NCBI GenBank assembly: GCA_035649635.1
Contig: DASRJE010000153.1
Span: forward strand, 1-64,000
Source of the DNA: Gp6-AA40 sp035649635
GTDB taxonomy: Bacteria; Acidobacteriota; Vicinamibacteria; Vicinamibacterales; UBA2999
Reading direction: 5' to 3'
Length of the DNA: 64,000 nucleotides
Both the position numbers and the translations under genes were made by a program. This document shows, in pieces, positions 51,240-60,718 of this stretch. Numbering within the stretch: the stretch's first letter is position 1; each line of letters opens with the position of its first letter. Below the pieces are notes generated by a model. The model did no database searches, was not told where the DNA came from, and saw only the letters and a list, made by a program, of their open reading frames with translations.

Positions 51240-52019
51240 ATGGGCGTTTCCGAATATAGAGCTTCTCCCAACGAGCAGAAGCGAACGTGGGATCTTCTGA
51301 GTCTCACGCCGCTGCAAGGGCGGACGGCGCTGGACATTGGAGCCAGAGATGGCCACTTCTCGCTCCTTCTTGCCGAGCGTTTCGATGAAGTTATCGCGCT
51401 CGACCTCCGCAAGCCCGCCATCACTCATCCAAGGGTTGTCTGTGTACAGGGCAATGCCGCTCACCTCGACTTCGCCGACGACTCGATCGACTTCGTTTTC
51501 TGCGCCGAGGTGCTCGAGCACATCCCGCACGCGATACTCACCATTGTCTGCCGCGAGCTCGAGCGCGTCTGCAAAAGAGAACTCTTGATCGGCGTTCCGT
51601 ACAGACAGGATCTCCGTGTCGGGCGCACGACATGCCACTCGTGCGGCGGGAAGAACCCGCCTTGGGGACACGTCAACAGCTTCGACGAGCATCGTCTACG
51701 CCGCCTGTTCCGGCACTGTGTGGTCAAGTCGACCACGTTCGTCGGCAAAACCGCCGAAGCCACGAACCCGCTCTCGATGGCGCTGCTGGACCTGGCGGGG
51801 AATCCGTACGGGACGTACTCCCAGGAAGAGCCATGCATTCATTGCGGGCGTTCCTTGATCGCCCCTCCTGAACGGACGCTGAACCAGAAATTGTTGACAA
51901 GACTTGGCTTCATCGCACGGCGCGTGACCGGCCTTTTCGCTCGGTCGAGGAGCAACTGGATGCACATGCTCTTCGCCAAGCAGGGGCCGACAGGAAGCAT
52001 CGAGGATATTCTTCGTTAA
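51240..52019 (+). CDS. Class I SAM-dependent methyltransferase
   Basis: A 259-residue protein. TALDIGARDGHFSLLLAERF (about 31-50) is motif I, VIALDLRKPAI motif II, and DDSIDFVFCAEVLEHIPHAI is typical of Methyltransf_11. A pair of short Cys motifs (CHSCGG and CIHCG) brackets the C-terminal third and may bind a metal. GGAG lies a few bases upstream of ATG 51240. It follows the flippase fusion by 51 bases and precedes an unrecognised AT-richer gene by 8 bases. Confidence 0.8.
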   Translation: MGVSEYRASPNEQKRTWDLLSLTPLQGRTALDIGARDGHFSLLLAERFDEVIALDLRKPAITHPRVVCVQGNAAHLDFADDSIDFVFCAEVLEHIPHAILTIVCRELERVCKRELLIGVPYRQDLRVGRTTCHSCGGKNPPWGHVNSFDEHRLRRLFRHCVVKSTTFVGKTAEATNPLSMALLDLAGNPYGTYSQEEPCIHCGRSLIAPPERTLNQKLLTRLGFIARRVTGLFARSRSNWMHMLFAKQGPTGSIEDILR

Positions 52020-52027
52020 GACTCGAT

Positions 52028-53182
52028 ATGGGTAAAGTGGCAACCTGCCGTCATTTCATTAGGTCAGTGGAGGCTGCGGTCTTTCCATTTCATAACTGGC
52101 ACGAGTTGTATCAGAGGTATTATCGCCAAAGTATCGAGATCTACTTAGCGCAGTACGGTACTCGTGTTCAGTACAGTTCTTCTCCTCTTTCTACCTCAAT
52201 CTTGAGGCAGCTCGCCAGTATCCGCGATTCGTATAGGTTACGTCGCGTTCTTGGACCTTTCGCACCTATCAGCACGTCCGTCGTCACCGAAATCGCGAAG
52301 TGTGTTGGTGGCGATAAAAGACCGACTGCATCATTGGTTGGAGAGTATTTCTTCTCCTTGGAAGACGGTAAGAAAATTAGGATGTGCGTCGATAGCCACG
52401 ATTCAGGAGACCTCAACAGCCAAGAGCTAGCGTTAAGAAGTGACGTGTATCTCAAGACAAATTATTGGCCGACAATGCACTATGCAGAGAGTGTAATTCC
52501 CTTCTTTAATTGCAATCCTCTTCTCCTCGAAAACCTCAAAATATTGAGACCGCTTCGTGGGCAGAGACAGGAGTTTGATATCTCCTTCATTGTGAGGGTG
52601 TGGGGTGGCAAAAATGAAGTCGACGGCAATGAGCATTGTTTGAGGCTACTAGAGGCAGTCGCGAAGACAAGAGCGGAGAAGTACCTCCTTGCCTACTTGG
52701 TTGGAGGCGATATCAAAGAAATGAGTAATCGTTTACGGCAGTCGGGTATTCCCTTCACGACGGAACCAATCCCGCGACGAAAGCTTTGGGAGATCACGGC
52801 TCGCTCCAAACTGACTATTATTCGGCTCGGAATGCACCATTGTGTTCCCTGGCGAATGTCTGACGTTTTGGCGCTGGGCGCGTGCACGGTACTAGACCAA
52901 CCGCCCAAAACTGTTTGGCCAGTTCCGCTGGTAGAGGGGACACATTTCTTTTCCTTGGATGCGGAAACCACGACTGCGCAATCAGTCGCCAGCCATGCAC
53001 AGTATGAAGTTATTCCTGATGTACTTGAGAACTACCTCACTAAAGATGAACAGCGATCAGAGATGTCCTGCGCAGCGGTCAAATATTTCGAAGACTGCCT
53101 TGATCCGAAATCTGTTGGCCAGCGGATATGTGAGTTGGTCCAAGGATTTGCTCGACTAAAGGCTGGCGTCGTTCGCGGCTAG
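52028..53182 (+). CDS. Unrecognised protein, possible GT-B-like glycosyltransferase
   Basis: A 384-residue soluble protein without signal peptide or membrane helices. I do not recognise a family with certainty. A weak GT-B resemblance is seen in the second half: FDISFIVRVWGGKNEVDGNE, RLRQSGIPFTTEPIPRRKLW, WRMSDVLALGACTVLDQPPK and the C-terminal helices, as in glycosyltransferases of the Glyco_trans_1-like type. Base composition is plainly AT-richer than its neighbours, with frequent A/T-ending codons, and there is no Shine-Dalgarno before ATG 52028, so it was probably acquired recently. Directly downstream lies the truncated remnant of a duplicated lipoprotein gene. Confidence 0.6.
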   Translation: MGKVATCRHFIRSVEAAVFPFHNWHELYQRYYRQSIEIYLAQYGTRVQYSSSPLSTSILRQLASIRDSYRLRRVLGPFAPISTSVVTEIAKCVGGDKRPTASLVGEYFFSLEDGKKIRMCVDSHDSGDLNSQELALRSDVYLKTNYWPTMHYAESVIPFFNCNPLLLENLKILRPLRGQRQEFDISFIVRVWGGKNEVDGNEHCLRLLEAVAKTRAEKYLLAYLVGGDIKEMSNRLRQSGIPFTTEPIPRRKLWEITARSKLTIIRLGMHHCVPWRMSDVLALGACTVLDQPPKTVWPVPLVEGTHFFSLDAETTTAQSVASHAQYEVIPDVLENYLTKDEQRSEMSCAAVKYFEDCLDPKSVGQRICELVQGFARLKAGVVRG

Positions 53183-53203
53183 ACGGAGGTGTCCAAGGCG
53201 CAT
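53156..53203 (-). pseudogene. Truncated 5' end of a third copy of the duplicated lipoprotein gene
   Basis: Reading leftward from 53203, atgcgcctt corresponds to the ATG start (54035) of the intact lipoprotein gene, and the flanking bases toward 53226 match 54036-54060 in the same relative position. Similarity is lost after a few codons, at the edge of the AT-richer gene 52028-53182. So the tandem array once had another copy that is now cut. Confidence 0.5.
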
Positions 53204-53225
53204 CGCGCTTCGACGGACGGTAAGT

Positions 53226-54035
53226 TTACCGCGCGCTAATATGCGCATGATCGAACCAGTAGTGATCGGTCTGCGCCTTTCGCGCGCTGCAGCAACCGCC
53301 GAAGGTCGGGCTGAACTGGAACATGTCGAACGGGTAGGTGTTGACGACGTCGGTGTAGCTTCCCTGGAGGACGCCATCCAGCCACCACTTCAATACTCCA
53401 GTATCGAGGTTGGTGTACCACTCGATGCGGTGCCACACGCCTAGTGTGACCCTCGTCGGGTTGACGTTCGGGGAGTGAACATAGAACCCTTTGTTCTGAT
53501 ATTCCGGCAGGACAATCAGGTAGCCACTACTGTCCAAGCCAATAAACTGCTGCCCGCCAGCCCCGCCACCGCCATTGAAGAGGAATGCGATCTTGTTGCC
53601 GGCCGGGCCGGGATCGAACGGTGATGAGGGCTTCCACCAGAAGCCGACGTAGACCTCGCGCTTGTTGATGCCGTTGTAATACACCGTGGCCGGCGCAGTC
53701 CCTTCGACCATTCCTGCCGGGTAGACGAAGTCGTACACGTTGGACGCAGAGAACGGCGCCGACGAGTCGGACGCCCGCGTCACCCAGCCCCCGAGCCTGC
53801 TCCCCGGCTCAACGTTGTAAACGATCTTCCAGCCGTTGGTTCCGGGGATCGACACGTCACCCGATGTCGGCGGCGACTCATCGAGCGCCCAGTCCGTGAT
53901 CGGAGTGAACTGTGCGGGCTCGTTTTCCCAGTTCAACGGACTCCGTACGAGGGAGGGGCCCAGATGATTCGACGAACAACCGCCGGTCGAAATGAAGGAA
54001 CAGGCGACAGCAAGAACCATCTGTCGAAGGCGCAT
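53226..54035 (-). CDS. Secreted lipoprotein with ConA-like domain (tandem duplicate)
   Basis: A 269-residue protein starting MRLRQMVLAVACSFISTGGC, a signal peptide with a possible, non-ideal lipobox. The mature domain (DWALDESPPTSGDVSIPG, REVYVGFWWKPSSPFDPGP, LGVWHRIEWYTNLDTGVLKW) is a beta-sandwich of the ConA/LamG or PL14-lyase kind. It is almost the same as the last about 240 residues of the large protein at 54061-58467, and the DNA repeats with an offset of 835 bases. An open frame extends upstream of 54035 but the signal peptide fixes the start. Possible role: binding or cleaving extracellular polysaccharide. Confidence 0.7.
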   Translation of the reverse strand: MRLRQMVLAVACSFISTGGCSSNHLGPSLVRSPLNWENEPAQFTPITDWALDESPPTSGDVSIPGTNGWKIVYNVEPGSRLGGWVTRASDSSAPFSASNVYDFVYPAGMVEGTAPATVYYNGINKREVYVGFWWKPSSPFDPGPAGNKIAFLFNGGGGAGGQQFIGLDSSGYLIVLPEYQNKGFYVHSPNVNPTRVTLGVWHRIEWYTNLDTGVLKWWLDGVLQGSYTDVVNTYPFDMFQFSPTFGGCCSARKAQTDHYWFDHAHISAR

Positions 54036-54790
54036 GGTGCTTCGACGGTCCGTATGCAGGTTATCGCGCGCTAATATGCGCATGATCGAACCAGTAGTGA
54101 TCGGTTTGCGCCTTGCGCGCGCTGCAGCAGCCGCCGAAGGTCGGGCTGAACTGGAACATGTCGAACGGGTAGGTGTTGACGACGTCGGTGTAGCTTCCCT
54201 GGAGGACGCCATCCAACCACCACTTCAAGACGCCAGTATCGAGGTTGGTGTACCACTCGACCCGGTGCCACACGCCGAGGGTGACCTTCGTCGCGTTGAC
54301 GTTCGGGTAGTGAACATAGAACCCTTTATTCTGATACTCGGGCAGGACGATCAACTGACCGTTGGCGGCCAAGCCAATAAACTGCTGCCCGCCAGCCCCG
54401 CCACCGCCATTGAAGAGGAATGCGATCTTGTTGCCGGCCGGGCCGGGATCGAACGGAGATGAGGGCTTCCACCAGAAGCCGGCGTAGACCTCGCGCTTGT
54501 TGATGCCGTAGTAATACACCGTGGCCGGCGCCGTCCCTTCGACCATCCCTGCCGGGTAGACGAAGTCGTACACGTTGGACGCAGAGAACGGCGCCGACGA
54601 GTCGGACGTCCGCGTCACCCAGCCCCCGAGCCTGCTCCCCGGCTCAACGTTGTAGACGACCTTCCAGCCGTTGGTTCCGGGGATCGGCACGTCACCCGAT
54701 GTCGGCGGCGACTCATCGAACGCCCAGTCCGTTAATGTCGTGAAGCCTGCGGGTTCGTTGGGCCATCCACCCGCCGCCAGCGCCGCCGGC
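53226..54790. repeat. Tandem duplication, unit about 835 bases
   Basis: Bases 53226 to about 53935 and 54061 to about 54770 are nearly identical at matching positions (for example cgcgctaatatgcgcatgatcgaaccag in both, offset 835). The unit covers one ConA-like domain plus the 3' flank. The leftmost edge contains a cut third unit near 53190-53203. Confidence 0.85.
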
Positions 54791-57700
54791 GCCGTCGCGT
54801 TCGCCACCGACACGGACACGGACGTGGAAGTATTGGTATTTCCGGCCGCGTCCCGAGCCACCGCTGTCAGCACGTGCGAGCCGTTTGTGATGGATGTCGT
54901 GTTCCAGGTGGCAGAGAAGGGCGCCGCCGTGTCCTCCGCACCGAGAGTGACGCCGTCCAGTTTGAACTGCACCCCAACTACGCCCACGTTGTCGCTGGCC
55001 GCGGCGCTGACCGCCACCGTGCCCGAAACGATGGCGCCACCACTCGGAGAGCTGACCGAGACTGTCGGCGTGGTCGTATCAGATGGGGGCGGGGGGGCGG
55101 CGCCGGACAGACAGCCGATGTAGGTCATCGCGGCAACGACGTGGGCGAACATCATATTCTGCGTGCCCGTCGAGTTGGGCGCATAGTTCTGGAGCCAAAT
55201 GTAGTTCAAGTTCAGACTCGGATCGCTGCGCCACTGGAACCCGGGAAACGGCGAGCCTGAGGAGCTCTGGATGAATTTGCCGCCCGACCAGGTGCCTTTC
55301 GGGAATCCCTGACCGAGGTGGCTGATTTTAATGCCGTTCAACCAGATTGCATGCTCGCCGTTCGACGATGTCACCGGATTATTGAGCTTGACCATGTGCT
55401 CAACACACATCCATTGACCTGCGTTGCCGAGCACGGAGGGGTTGTTCAGCAACGTATTCCCCCAATAGTTGCCGTCCAGAGACCGATGCATGCCCATCCA
55501 GTAATCGTAGTGATCGAATGTGAGCGTTGAGGGGGCCTGTTCGGCTGCCGCGGCGAAGCGATCGGTGCCCGTCGGTAGGACTCCTGCCTGCGGATTGGGC
55601 CAGGCGAGCGCGGGGTTGTAGCCTCCCATCCAGATTCCGTCGTGGGAGTAACTACCACCGGCCGGGAACTTGATGTAATAGCGCACATACAATGTGTCGT
55701 TGACGCCCGGCGTTATTTGTTTGTAGAGATGTCCCCCGACGCTCGAACTCGACGACGTGATCGCGAGCGAATTGCGGAGGGGGCTTCCCGCAGGAACGTC
55801 GGTGCTGAACGACATGGCCGTGGCATTGAGGACGTCGGTCCATCGTCCGAACAAGGTCGAGAGTGAGGATTCGTCGAACCGTTCGACGAAGACGACTCGG
55901 GAGTCCTTCTCGATGCCGACATCTCCGGGATACTGCGCGGCGATGCCGCTGCCCGAGGGGGGCAGCGCAATCGGGTTCGAGACGGTGACGGTTACGACGG
56001 CCGACGTCCGGCTGTTTCCCGCCGCGTCACGGGCAATGGCTGCCACGGTGTGACCGCCGTTGGCAACTGTCGTCGTGTTCCACGAGACTGAATATGGAGC
56101 CGACGTGTCAGGCGCGCCGACGTTGGCGCCATCGATCTGGAACTCGACGCTGGTCACACCCACATTGTCGGAAGCCGCGGCGTTGATCGCGACCGTGTTC
56201 AACACCGTGGCGCCGCTGTTCGGTGCGGTGATGGACACCGACGGAGCAGTGACGTCATTCGCGACCGTCACCGTCACGCCCGCCGACGTCTGGGTGTTCC
56301 CGGCCGCGTCACGGGCGATGGCTCTCAGCACGTGACTGCCGTTCGACATCGTCGTGGTCTGCCACGAGGTCGCGAACGGCGCCGCAGTGTCCGGTGCGCC
56401 GGCGTTGGTGCCGTCGACCTGGAACTGAACGCTGGTCACACCCTTGTTGTCTCTCGCTGCGGCGGTCACATTGATCGTCCCTTGGACGATTGCCCCTTTG
56501 GCGGGAGCCGTGATGGAGACCGATGGTGGCGTCGTGTCGTTTGAAACGTTGACTGTCACCGCGGACGATATCTTGCTGTTGCCGGCGGCGTCACTGGCAA
56601 TTGCGCGCAGTGAGTGACTCCCGTCCGAAAGCGTTGCGGTGTTGAGCGTGATCGAAAACGGAGCGGCCGTCGCCTGTACGCCGATGTCCACGCCGTCAGC
56701 CTGGAACTGAACGCTGGACACTCCGACGTTGTCACTGGCCGCGGCGTTGATCGCGACCGTGCCCGACACGCTTGCTCCGGTAGTCGGCGTTGTGATCGAA
56801 ACCGATGGCGGAGTCGTGTCCGCCACGGCCGGGGGCACAAATCGCACGCGCAGGTAAGGACGCAGAGTCGCATCGGGATGCTGCATGCTGGCGAAGTAGC
56901 GCCAACGGTCAGCAAGCTTGGTGGCGTCGGAGTTGAGCAACAGGCCGAAGTTCGACGCCGGATTGGCAAGCCATTCCTCCACCATGCGGGTGATCGTCCA
57001 GATCTTTCGGGCGGGCACCTTGTCGACCGCGCGCTGAGCGTAGGCGCCGGAGATGTTGCCTTGTGCGAGCGGTGTCCCCTCGAAACAGCACGCACTCGGC
57101 GTCCAACCTGTCACACCGTCGAAGGTGTACCCGTTGGCGGACGCAATGATTGGGTTCCGGCCCACCACCTTGTGCGCGGTCACCGTGTAGGTCGGCTCCG
57201 GTGCCGGGTCACTCTCCACGAGCGCAAGATGAAGGGTTGCCTCCTGTAGCAAGGCGCCGTTCGGAAGAGCCGAGAGATCGAACTTCATCAGGATCGTATT
57301 GGCGATCTTGTTATTCGGCCACGTATAGGTCGCCAGGATCGGCTCGTTGCTGTAGTTGTTGCGATTGAGATTGAGAAATGTGTCGTCCGGCGGGAGATAC
57401 AGGAGGCCGTTTCTGATCGTGACGCTCACGCCAGGCGACCTCGCCACGTTGCCATCCCAGTCCCTGGCCTCCGCTGTCAATACAAGCGTCCCGTCTGACA
57501 ACGTGGTCGTATCGAGCGTCGTCGTGTAGGGTGCCGAAGTGAGCTCGGCGCCGAAAGGTGCGCCGTTCAATTGGAATCGAACACCGGCGACGCCACCTTG
57601 ATCGCTCGCATCGGCCGAGATCGTGACGGCGTCGGAGAGAGTCGTTCCGCCAACTGGCGCGGTCACGGCGACGGAAGGGGGAGTCGCGTCGGCAGCCGCG

Positions 57701-58467
57701 AACGCGATTTCCAGGTACGGCCGCAGGCTCGCGTTCGAGTGCTCCATGCTGGCGAAGTAACGGTAGCGATCGATTGAGTTCGTCGCGTCGGCATTGAGCA
57801 TGACGCCGTGATTGGTCGAGGGAGATGCGAGCCACTCCCGAACCATCTCCGTCACCGTCCAGGATTTGAAACCCAGGGTTTTGTCGATGGCTCTCACGTC
57901 TTCGGGCGACCCGAGATCGGCTTGTCCAAGTGGAATGTCGTTGACGCAGCACGCCGACGGGGTCCACCCGGTGCGGCCGTCGCTGGTGAAACCGTTGGCC
58001 TGTGCGACCACCACGTTTTTGCGCAGGATCTTGTGCGCGCTGATGGTGTAGGTTGCGTCCGCCGTCGGGTCGGCATCGGTAAGCGAGAGCCGAAGCGTGG
58101 CGCGCTGGACGATGGCATCACGAGGAATCGACGAGAAATCGAATTTCAAGACCGCAGCGTTGGCCGGTCGATGATCCGGCCATGTGTAGACGCGCACGGT
58201 CGGCTGCTGGGCATGATTCGTCGGATCGAGATTGAGGTACGTGTCCTGCGGCGACAACCGGACGATCCCGGTGTCGGCACTCTGCGCTGCCAGTACAGTG
58301 GAGGAAACGCCGAACGCGCGCGCGCTCGCCAGCAATGGGTTTTCGTTACGTAGCCCGGAGGAACTCGGTGGAACTGTCGTCAGGCCAGAAACGCCCAGAA
58401 CATACGGTAAGAACACGAGAACGCATACGCGAACGGCAACTGTGATCCAACGAGTCCAACTACGCAA
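54061..58467 (-). CDS. Large secreted multidomain carbohydrate-binding protein (CBM96/DNRLRE, Ig-like, ConA-like)
   Basis: About 1468 residues. TTG 58467 is taken as start because AGGAGG (58477-58482) lies nine bases upstream and a signal peptide follows (VAVRVCVLVFLPYVLG); an in-frame ATG at 58563 would add 32 residues before it. Order: CBM96/DNRLRE domain (VRLSPQDTYLNLDPTNHA), Ig-like, a second CBM96 (LYLPPDDTFLNLNRNNYSNE), three Ig-like repeats starting with PPSVSIT or APSVSIT, a PL14-like ConA domain (DTLYVRYYIKFPAGG), a fifth Ig-like repeat, and a C-terminal ConA-like domain duplicated in the neighbouring gene. It is probably an extracellular matrix protein or polysaccharide-degrading enzyme linked to the nearby polymer locus. 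Confidence 0.8.
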   Translation of the reverse strand: MRSWTRWITVAVRVCVLVFLPYVLGVSGLTTVPPSSSGLRNENPLLASARAFGVSSTVLAAQSADTGIVRLSPQDTYLNLDPTNHAQQPTVRVYTWPDHRPANAAVLKFDFSSIPRDAIVQRATLRLSLTDADPTADATYTISAHKILRKNVVVAQANGFTSDGRTGWTPSACCVNDIPLGQADLGSPEDVRAIDKTLGFKSWTVTEMVREWLASPSTNHGVMLNADATNSIDRYRYFASMEHSNASLRPYLEIAFAAADATPPSVAVTAPVGGTTLSDAVTISADASDQGGVAGVRFQLNGAPFGAELTSAPYTTTLDTTTLSDGTLVLTAEARDWDGNVARSPGVSVTIRNGLLYLPPDDTFLNLNRNNYSNEPILATYTWPNNKIANTILMKFDLSALPNGALLQEATLHLALVESDPAPEPTYTVTAHKVVGRNPIIASANGYTFDGVTGWTPSACCFEGTPLAQGNISGAYAQRAVDKVPARKIWTITRMVEEWLANPASNFGLLLNSDATKLADRWRYFASMQHPDATLRPYLRVRFVPPAVADTTPPSVSITTPTTGASVSGTVAINAAASDNVGVSSVQFQADGVDIGVQATAAPFSITLNTATLSDGSHSLRAIASDAAGNSKISSAVTVNVSNDTTPPSVSITAPAKGAIVQGTINVTAAARDNKGVTSVQFQVDGTNAGAPDTAAPFATSWQTTTMSNGSHVLRAIARDAAGNTQTSAGVTVTVANDVTAPSVSITAPNSGATVLNTVAINAAASDNVGVTSVEFQIDGANVGAPDTSAPYSVSWNTTTVANGGHTVAAIARDAAGNSRTSAVVTVTVSNPIALPPSGSGIAAQYPGDVGIEKDSRVVFVERFDESSLSTLFGRWTDVLNATAMSFSTDVPAGSPLRNSLAITSSSSSVGGHLYKQITPGVNDTLYVRYYIKFPAGGSYSHDGIWMGGYNPALAWPNPQAGVLPTGTDRFAAAAEQAPSTLTFDHYDYWMGMHRSLDGNYWGNTLLNNPSVLGNAGQWMCVEHMVKLNNPVTSSNGEHAIWLNGIKISHLGQGFPKGTWSGGKFIQSSSGSPFPGFQWRSDPSLNLNYIWLQNYAPNSTGTQNMMFAHVVAAMTYIGCLSGAAPPPPSDTTTPTVSVSSPSGGAIVSGTVAVSAAASDNVGVVGVQFKLDGVTLGAEDTAAPFSATWNTTSITNGSHVLTAVARDAAGNTNTSTSVSVSVANATAPAALAAGGWPNEPAGFTTLTDWAFDESPPTSGDVPIPGTNGWKVVYNVEPGSRLGGWVTRTSDSSAPFSASNVYDFVYPAGMVEGTAPATVYYYGINKREVYAGFWWKPSSPFDPGPAGNKIAFLFNGGGGAGGQQFIGLAANGQLIVLPEYQNKGFYVHYPNVNATKVTLGVWHRVEWYTNLDTGVLKWWLDGVLQGSYTDVVNTYPFDMFQFSPTFGGCCSARKAQTDHYWFDHAHISAR

Positions 58468-58745
58468 GGCGATCGTCCTCCTGCCCAAAAGGCACACGTG
58501 TCCTGTCTTCTTCGGATCGGTGAAGAAGTCACGGAGACCCTGTAATTCGCCGGCCGGCGCCATGCGGCCCGCCGGCGCTTCTTGGGGAAGCCTTAGGGTT
58601 GAAAGGCGTAGCTAGACAATTCAACCGATGTGCCAGCGAGGAAAAAAACGCGGACGTTTAGGCCACCTAACTGGTCATCGAGACGCGGGATAGTCCCATT
58701 CCTAACACCTCAGTACACAGCGCGTCACTCGGTGGATAACTCGTC

Positions 58746-59534
58746 ATGCAGTGTCCGCGGTGCAGCAGTCGGAAGTCTTGGCTCCTGAAAGGTGGCCGAC
58801 GCCGCTGTGCGCGGTGCCGGTACGACTGGACGCCGGGTCGTCTGCCCCTGCGGCTCACCCCGCGGCAGTGGCGCGCACTGGTGCAATGGTTCGTGCGCGG
58901 ATCGTCGAGCGCGCAAATCGCACATGAAACTCGCCTCGATCGCAAGCGCGTGCTGCGGGCCCTGACCGTCGTGAGGCGGCAGATGGGACGCGCAATGCCG
59001 GTGGATGTCGGATCCCCCCACGAACCGGATTCACGCGAGACGAGCCCGGAAGGTCGGGGAGCGAGCCAAGGGCGGCCGCGATCGGCCGTACTCGGACTGC
59101 GTGTCTCTCACGGACTGGCCTGGGCGGAAATCGTTTCTGATGCGGACACCGCCCGAATCGTGCGTGTATTTCGCCATCGAAAAAGTGACCGATCAGAAAT
59201 CGCGTGGCCAGGTGCGCAGCGCTACACGGGCGTGGTGTATGCGGGAAGGCTGTATCGCCTCGCGCAATCGGGGAGTGGCGCAGCCGCCCGGTTCGGGCAG
59301 GTTGAAAGCTTCTGGTCCTATCTGCAACGTCGCCTCAAGGCCAAGGGCGGCGTTCGTCGACATCGCCTCGGTTTATACCTGGCTGAATACGCGTGGCGTT
59401 ACAACCATCGGCGACTGTCGCCTGCGGAGCAACTCCGCGAAATTCTCAAACTCGTACGACGAGCGCAGGTGGAAGGAATGCACCTTACCCCACGTGCTCG
59501 CGAGCAGCGTACTCACGACGCGCCGGCCCGGTAA
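58746..59534 (+). CDS. IS1595 (ISXO2-like) transposase, apparently without catalytic aspartates
   Basis: A 262-residue protein. The N terminus is a zinc ribbon (CPRC at 3-6 and CARC at 21-24, then RYDWTP), followed by an HTH-like segment (SSAQIAHETRLDRKRVLRAL). The end, VESFWSYLQRRLKAKGGVRR with YLAEYAWRYNHRRL, is characteristic of ISXO2-like transposases. The usual DETYVGG motif is missing; the matching stretch reads SPHEPDSRETSPEG, and the second aspartate position is also not evident (WPGAQRYTG). No terminal inverted repeats were seen on either side. It is either decayed or a domesticated derivative. Confidence 0.7.
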   Translation: MQCPRCSSRKSWLLKGGRRRCARCRYDWTPGRLPLRLTPRQWRALVQWFVRGSSSAQIAHETRLDRKRVLRALTVVRRQMGRAMPVDVGSPHEPDSRETSPEGRGASQGRPRSAVLGLRVSHGLAWAEIVSDADTARIVRVFRHRKSDRSEIAWPGAQRYTGVVYAGRLYRLAQSGSGAAARFGQVESFWSYLQRRLKAKGGVRRHRLGLYLAEYAWRYNHRRLSPAEQLREILKLVRRAQVEGMHLTPRAREQRTHDAPAR

Positions 59535-59731
59535 GCCGCAAGACCGCGGGCGATTATCCGGCGAATATTCTCATGACGGTCGCAAAACCGTGTTCGTGAT
59601 TTCGAATTGGTGCAATTGCTCGTTTCGTCGAAGACCGCATAGACACGTCCGGTTACGAAAAGCGTCAAAACGACAAGATATGCACACACTTACCTGTGAA
59701 CGCGCGGCGTCCTAGAACTAAGCGCATCACA

Positions 59732-60718
59732 ATGTCGAACGATCGCGCGTCCGCTCTCGCCGTGCTGCAACACAACGTCGGCTTTGACGTACCAGAACTC
59801 TGGGTCGACTATGCGATGCGGCACGGGTTTCGACAGGTCAAGGCTGTGACCGTGGGCCGGTGTCCCGACTGCGGGGGGCAACCGACACGTTCACTGGGGC
59901 AGTTCGTCTACTACAGCACCCTGGTGCGCCTGGTCGAGTGCGGTGCGTGCGGGCTCGCATGGACGAACGTCCGACCCGATCCGGCCGTCTTAATGCAACA
60001 TTTCGAGGGCGCCTACAAGGACGAGAAATATTTTCTCCAGGCCAGGCGCGCGATCTTCGATCAACTTGTCGGACGAATCGAACGTATTGCGCCCCTCCGC
60101 GGCCGGGTGCTAGACATCGGTGGCGCCACGGGGCATCTGATGCACCAGGTGCGCACACGACGGCCGGACCTCGCCCTCGTCGTCAACGACCTTTCTGCGT
60201 CGGCTACGAAGTACGCGGCGGAGCACTTTGGTTTTCCAACGATCACGGGAGATGCGCGCGCGGTCTACGAGAACGGAATCAGGTACGACGTCGTCGTTCT
60301 GAGTGACGTGCTCTATTACGAGCCGGAGATCGCCGAGATGTGGTCGACGTTGCCGAAACTGATAGCACCCCGCGGCACACTCGTGATCCGCGTACCCAAC
60401 AAGTTTCACTTGCTTCGCGCGAGTCAATTGATCAGAGACCTTCTGAGATCTCAGCGTCGGCGGGCCACGCAAGCGAACATCAGTTTTTTCAATCCGGAAC
60501 ACCTGCTCCTCTTGAGCCGGCGATATCTCGAGGCGAGGCTGCGGAATCTTGGTTTTGTCGATATTGAGTGTCTGCCCTCGCCGTTGCTCCGTTCTTCATC
60601 GGCAGTTCCCAATGCCGCGGGTGACCTTCTTTTCCAACTCGCGCAGTTCGCCAACGCCGTCTCGGGTGGTCGCTTCGTCATGACGCCGAGTATGCTCGTG
60701 TGCGCGAAACACCCGTGA
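59732..60718 (+). CDS. Class I SAM methyltransferase with N-terminal zinc ribbon
   Basis: The protein has about 328 residues. An N-terminal zinc-binding part has CPDCGG and CGACGLAWTNVRP, as in C-methyltransferase-type sugar enzymes and related proteins. The Rossmann domain has GRVLDIGGATGHLMHQV (motif I), VNDLSASATKYA, and DVVVLSDVLYYEPE. The C terminus is helical with ISFFNPEHLLLLSRRYLEAR. ATG 59732 is used; an earlier in-frame GTG at 59696 has less support. Its context beside the polysaccharide block suggests a sugar substrate, but it is preceded by a transposase and could be independent. The 197-base gap to the transposase shows nothing clear. Confidence 0.8.
   Translation: MSNDRASALAVLQHNVGFDVPELWVDYAMRHGFRQVKAVTVGRCPDCGGQPTRSLGQFVYYSTLVRLVECGACGLAWTNVRPDPAVLMQHFEGAYKDEKYFLQARRAIFDQLVGRIERIAPLRGRVLDIGGATGHLMHQVRTRRPDLALVVNDLSASATKYAAEHFGFPTITGDARAVYENGIRYDVVVLSDVLYYEPEIAEMWSTLPKLIAPRGTLVIRVPNKFHLLRASQLIRDLLRSQRRRATQANISFFNPEHLLLLSRRYLEARLRNLGFVDIECLPSPLLRSSSAVPNAAGDLLFQLAQFANAVSGGRFVMTPSMLVCAKHP

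Noticed and set aside
59005..59715. Alternative forward frame of 236 codons overlapping the transposase, tested as a frameshifted catalytic core
   Set aside because: It does not contain a DETYVGG-like motif or any other transposase signature, so it does not explain the missing aspartates.
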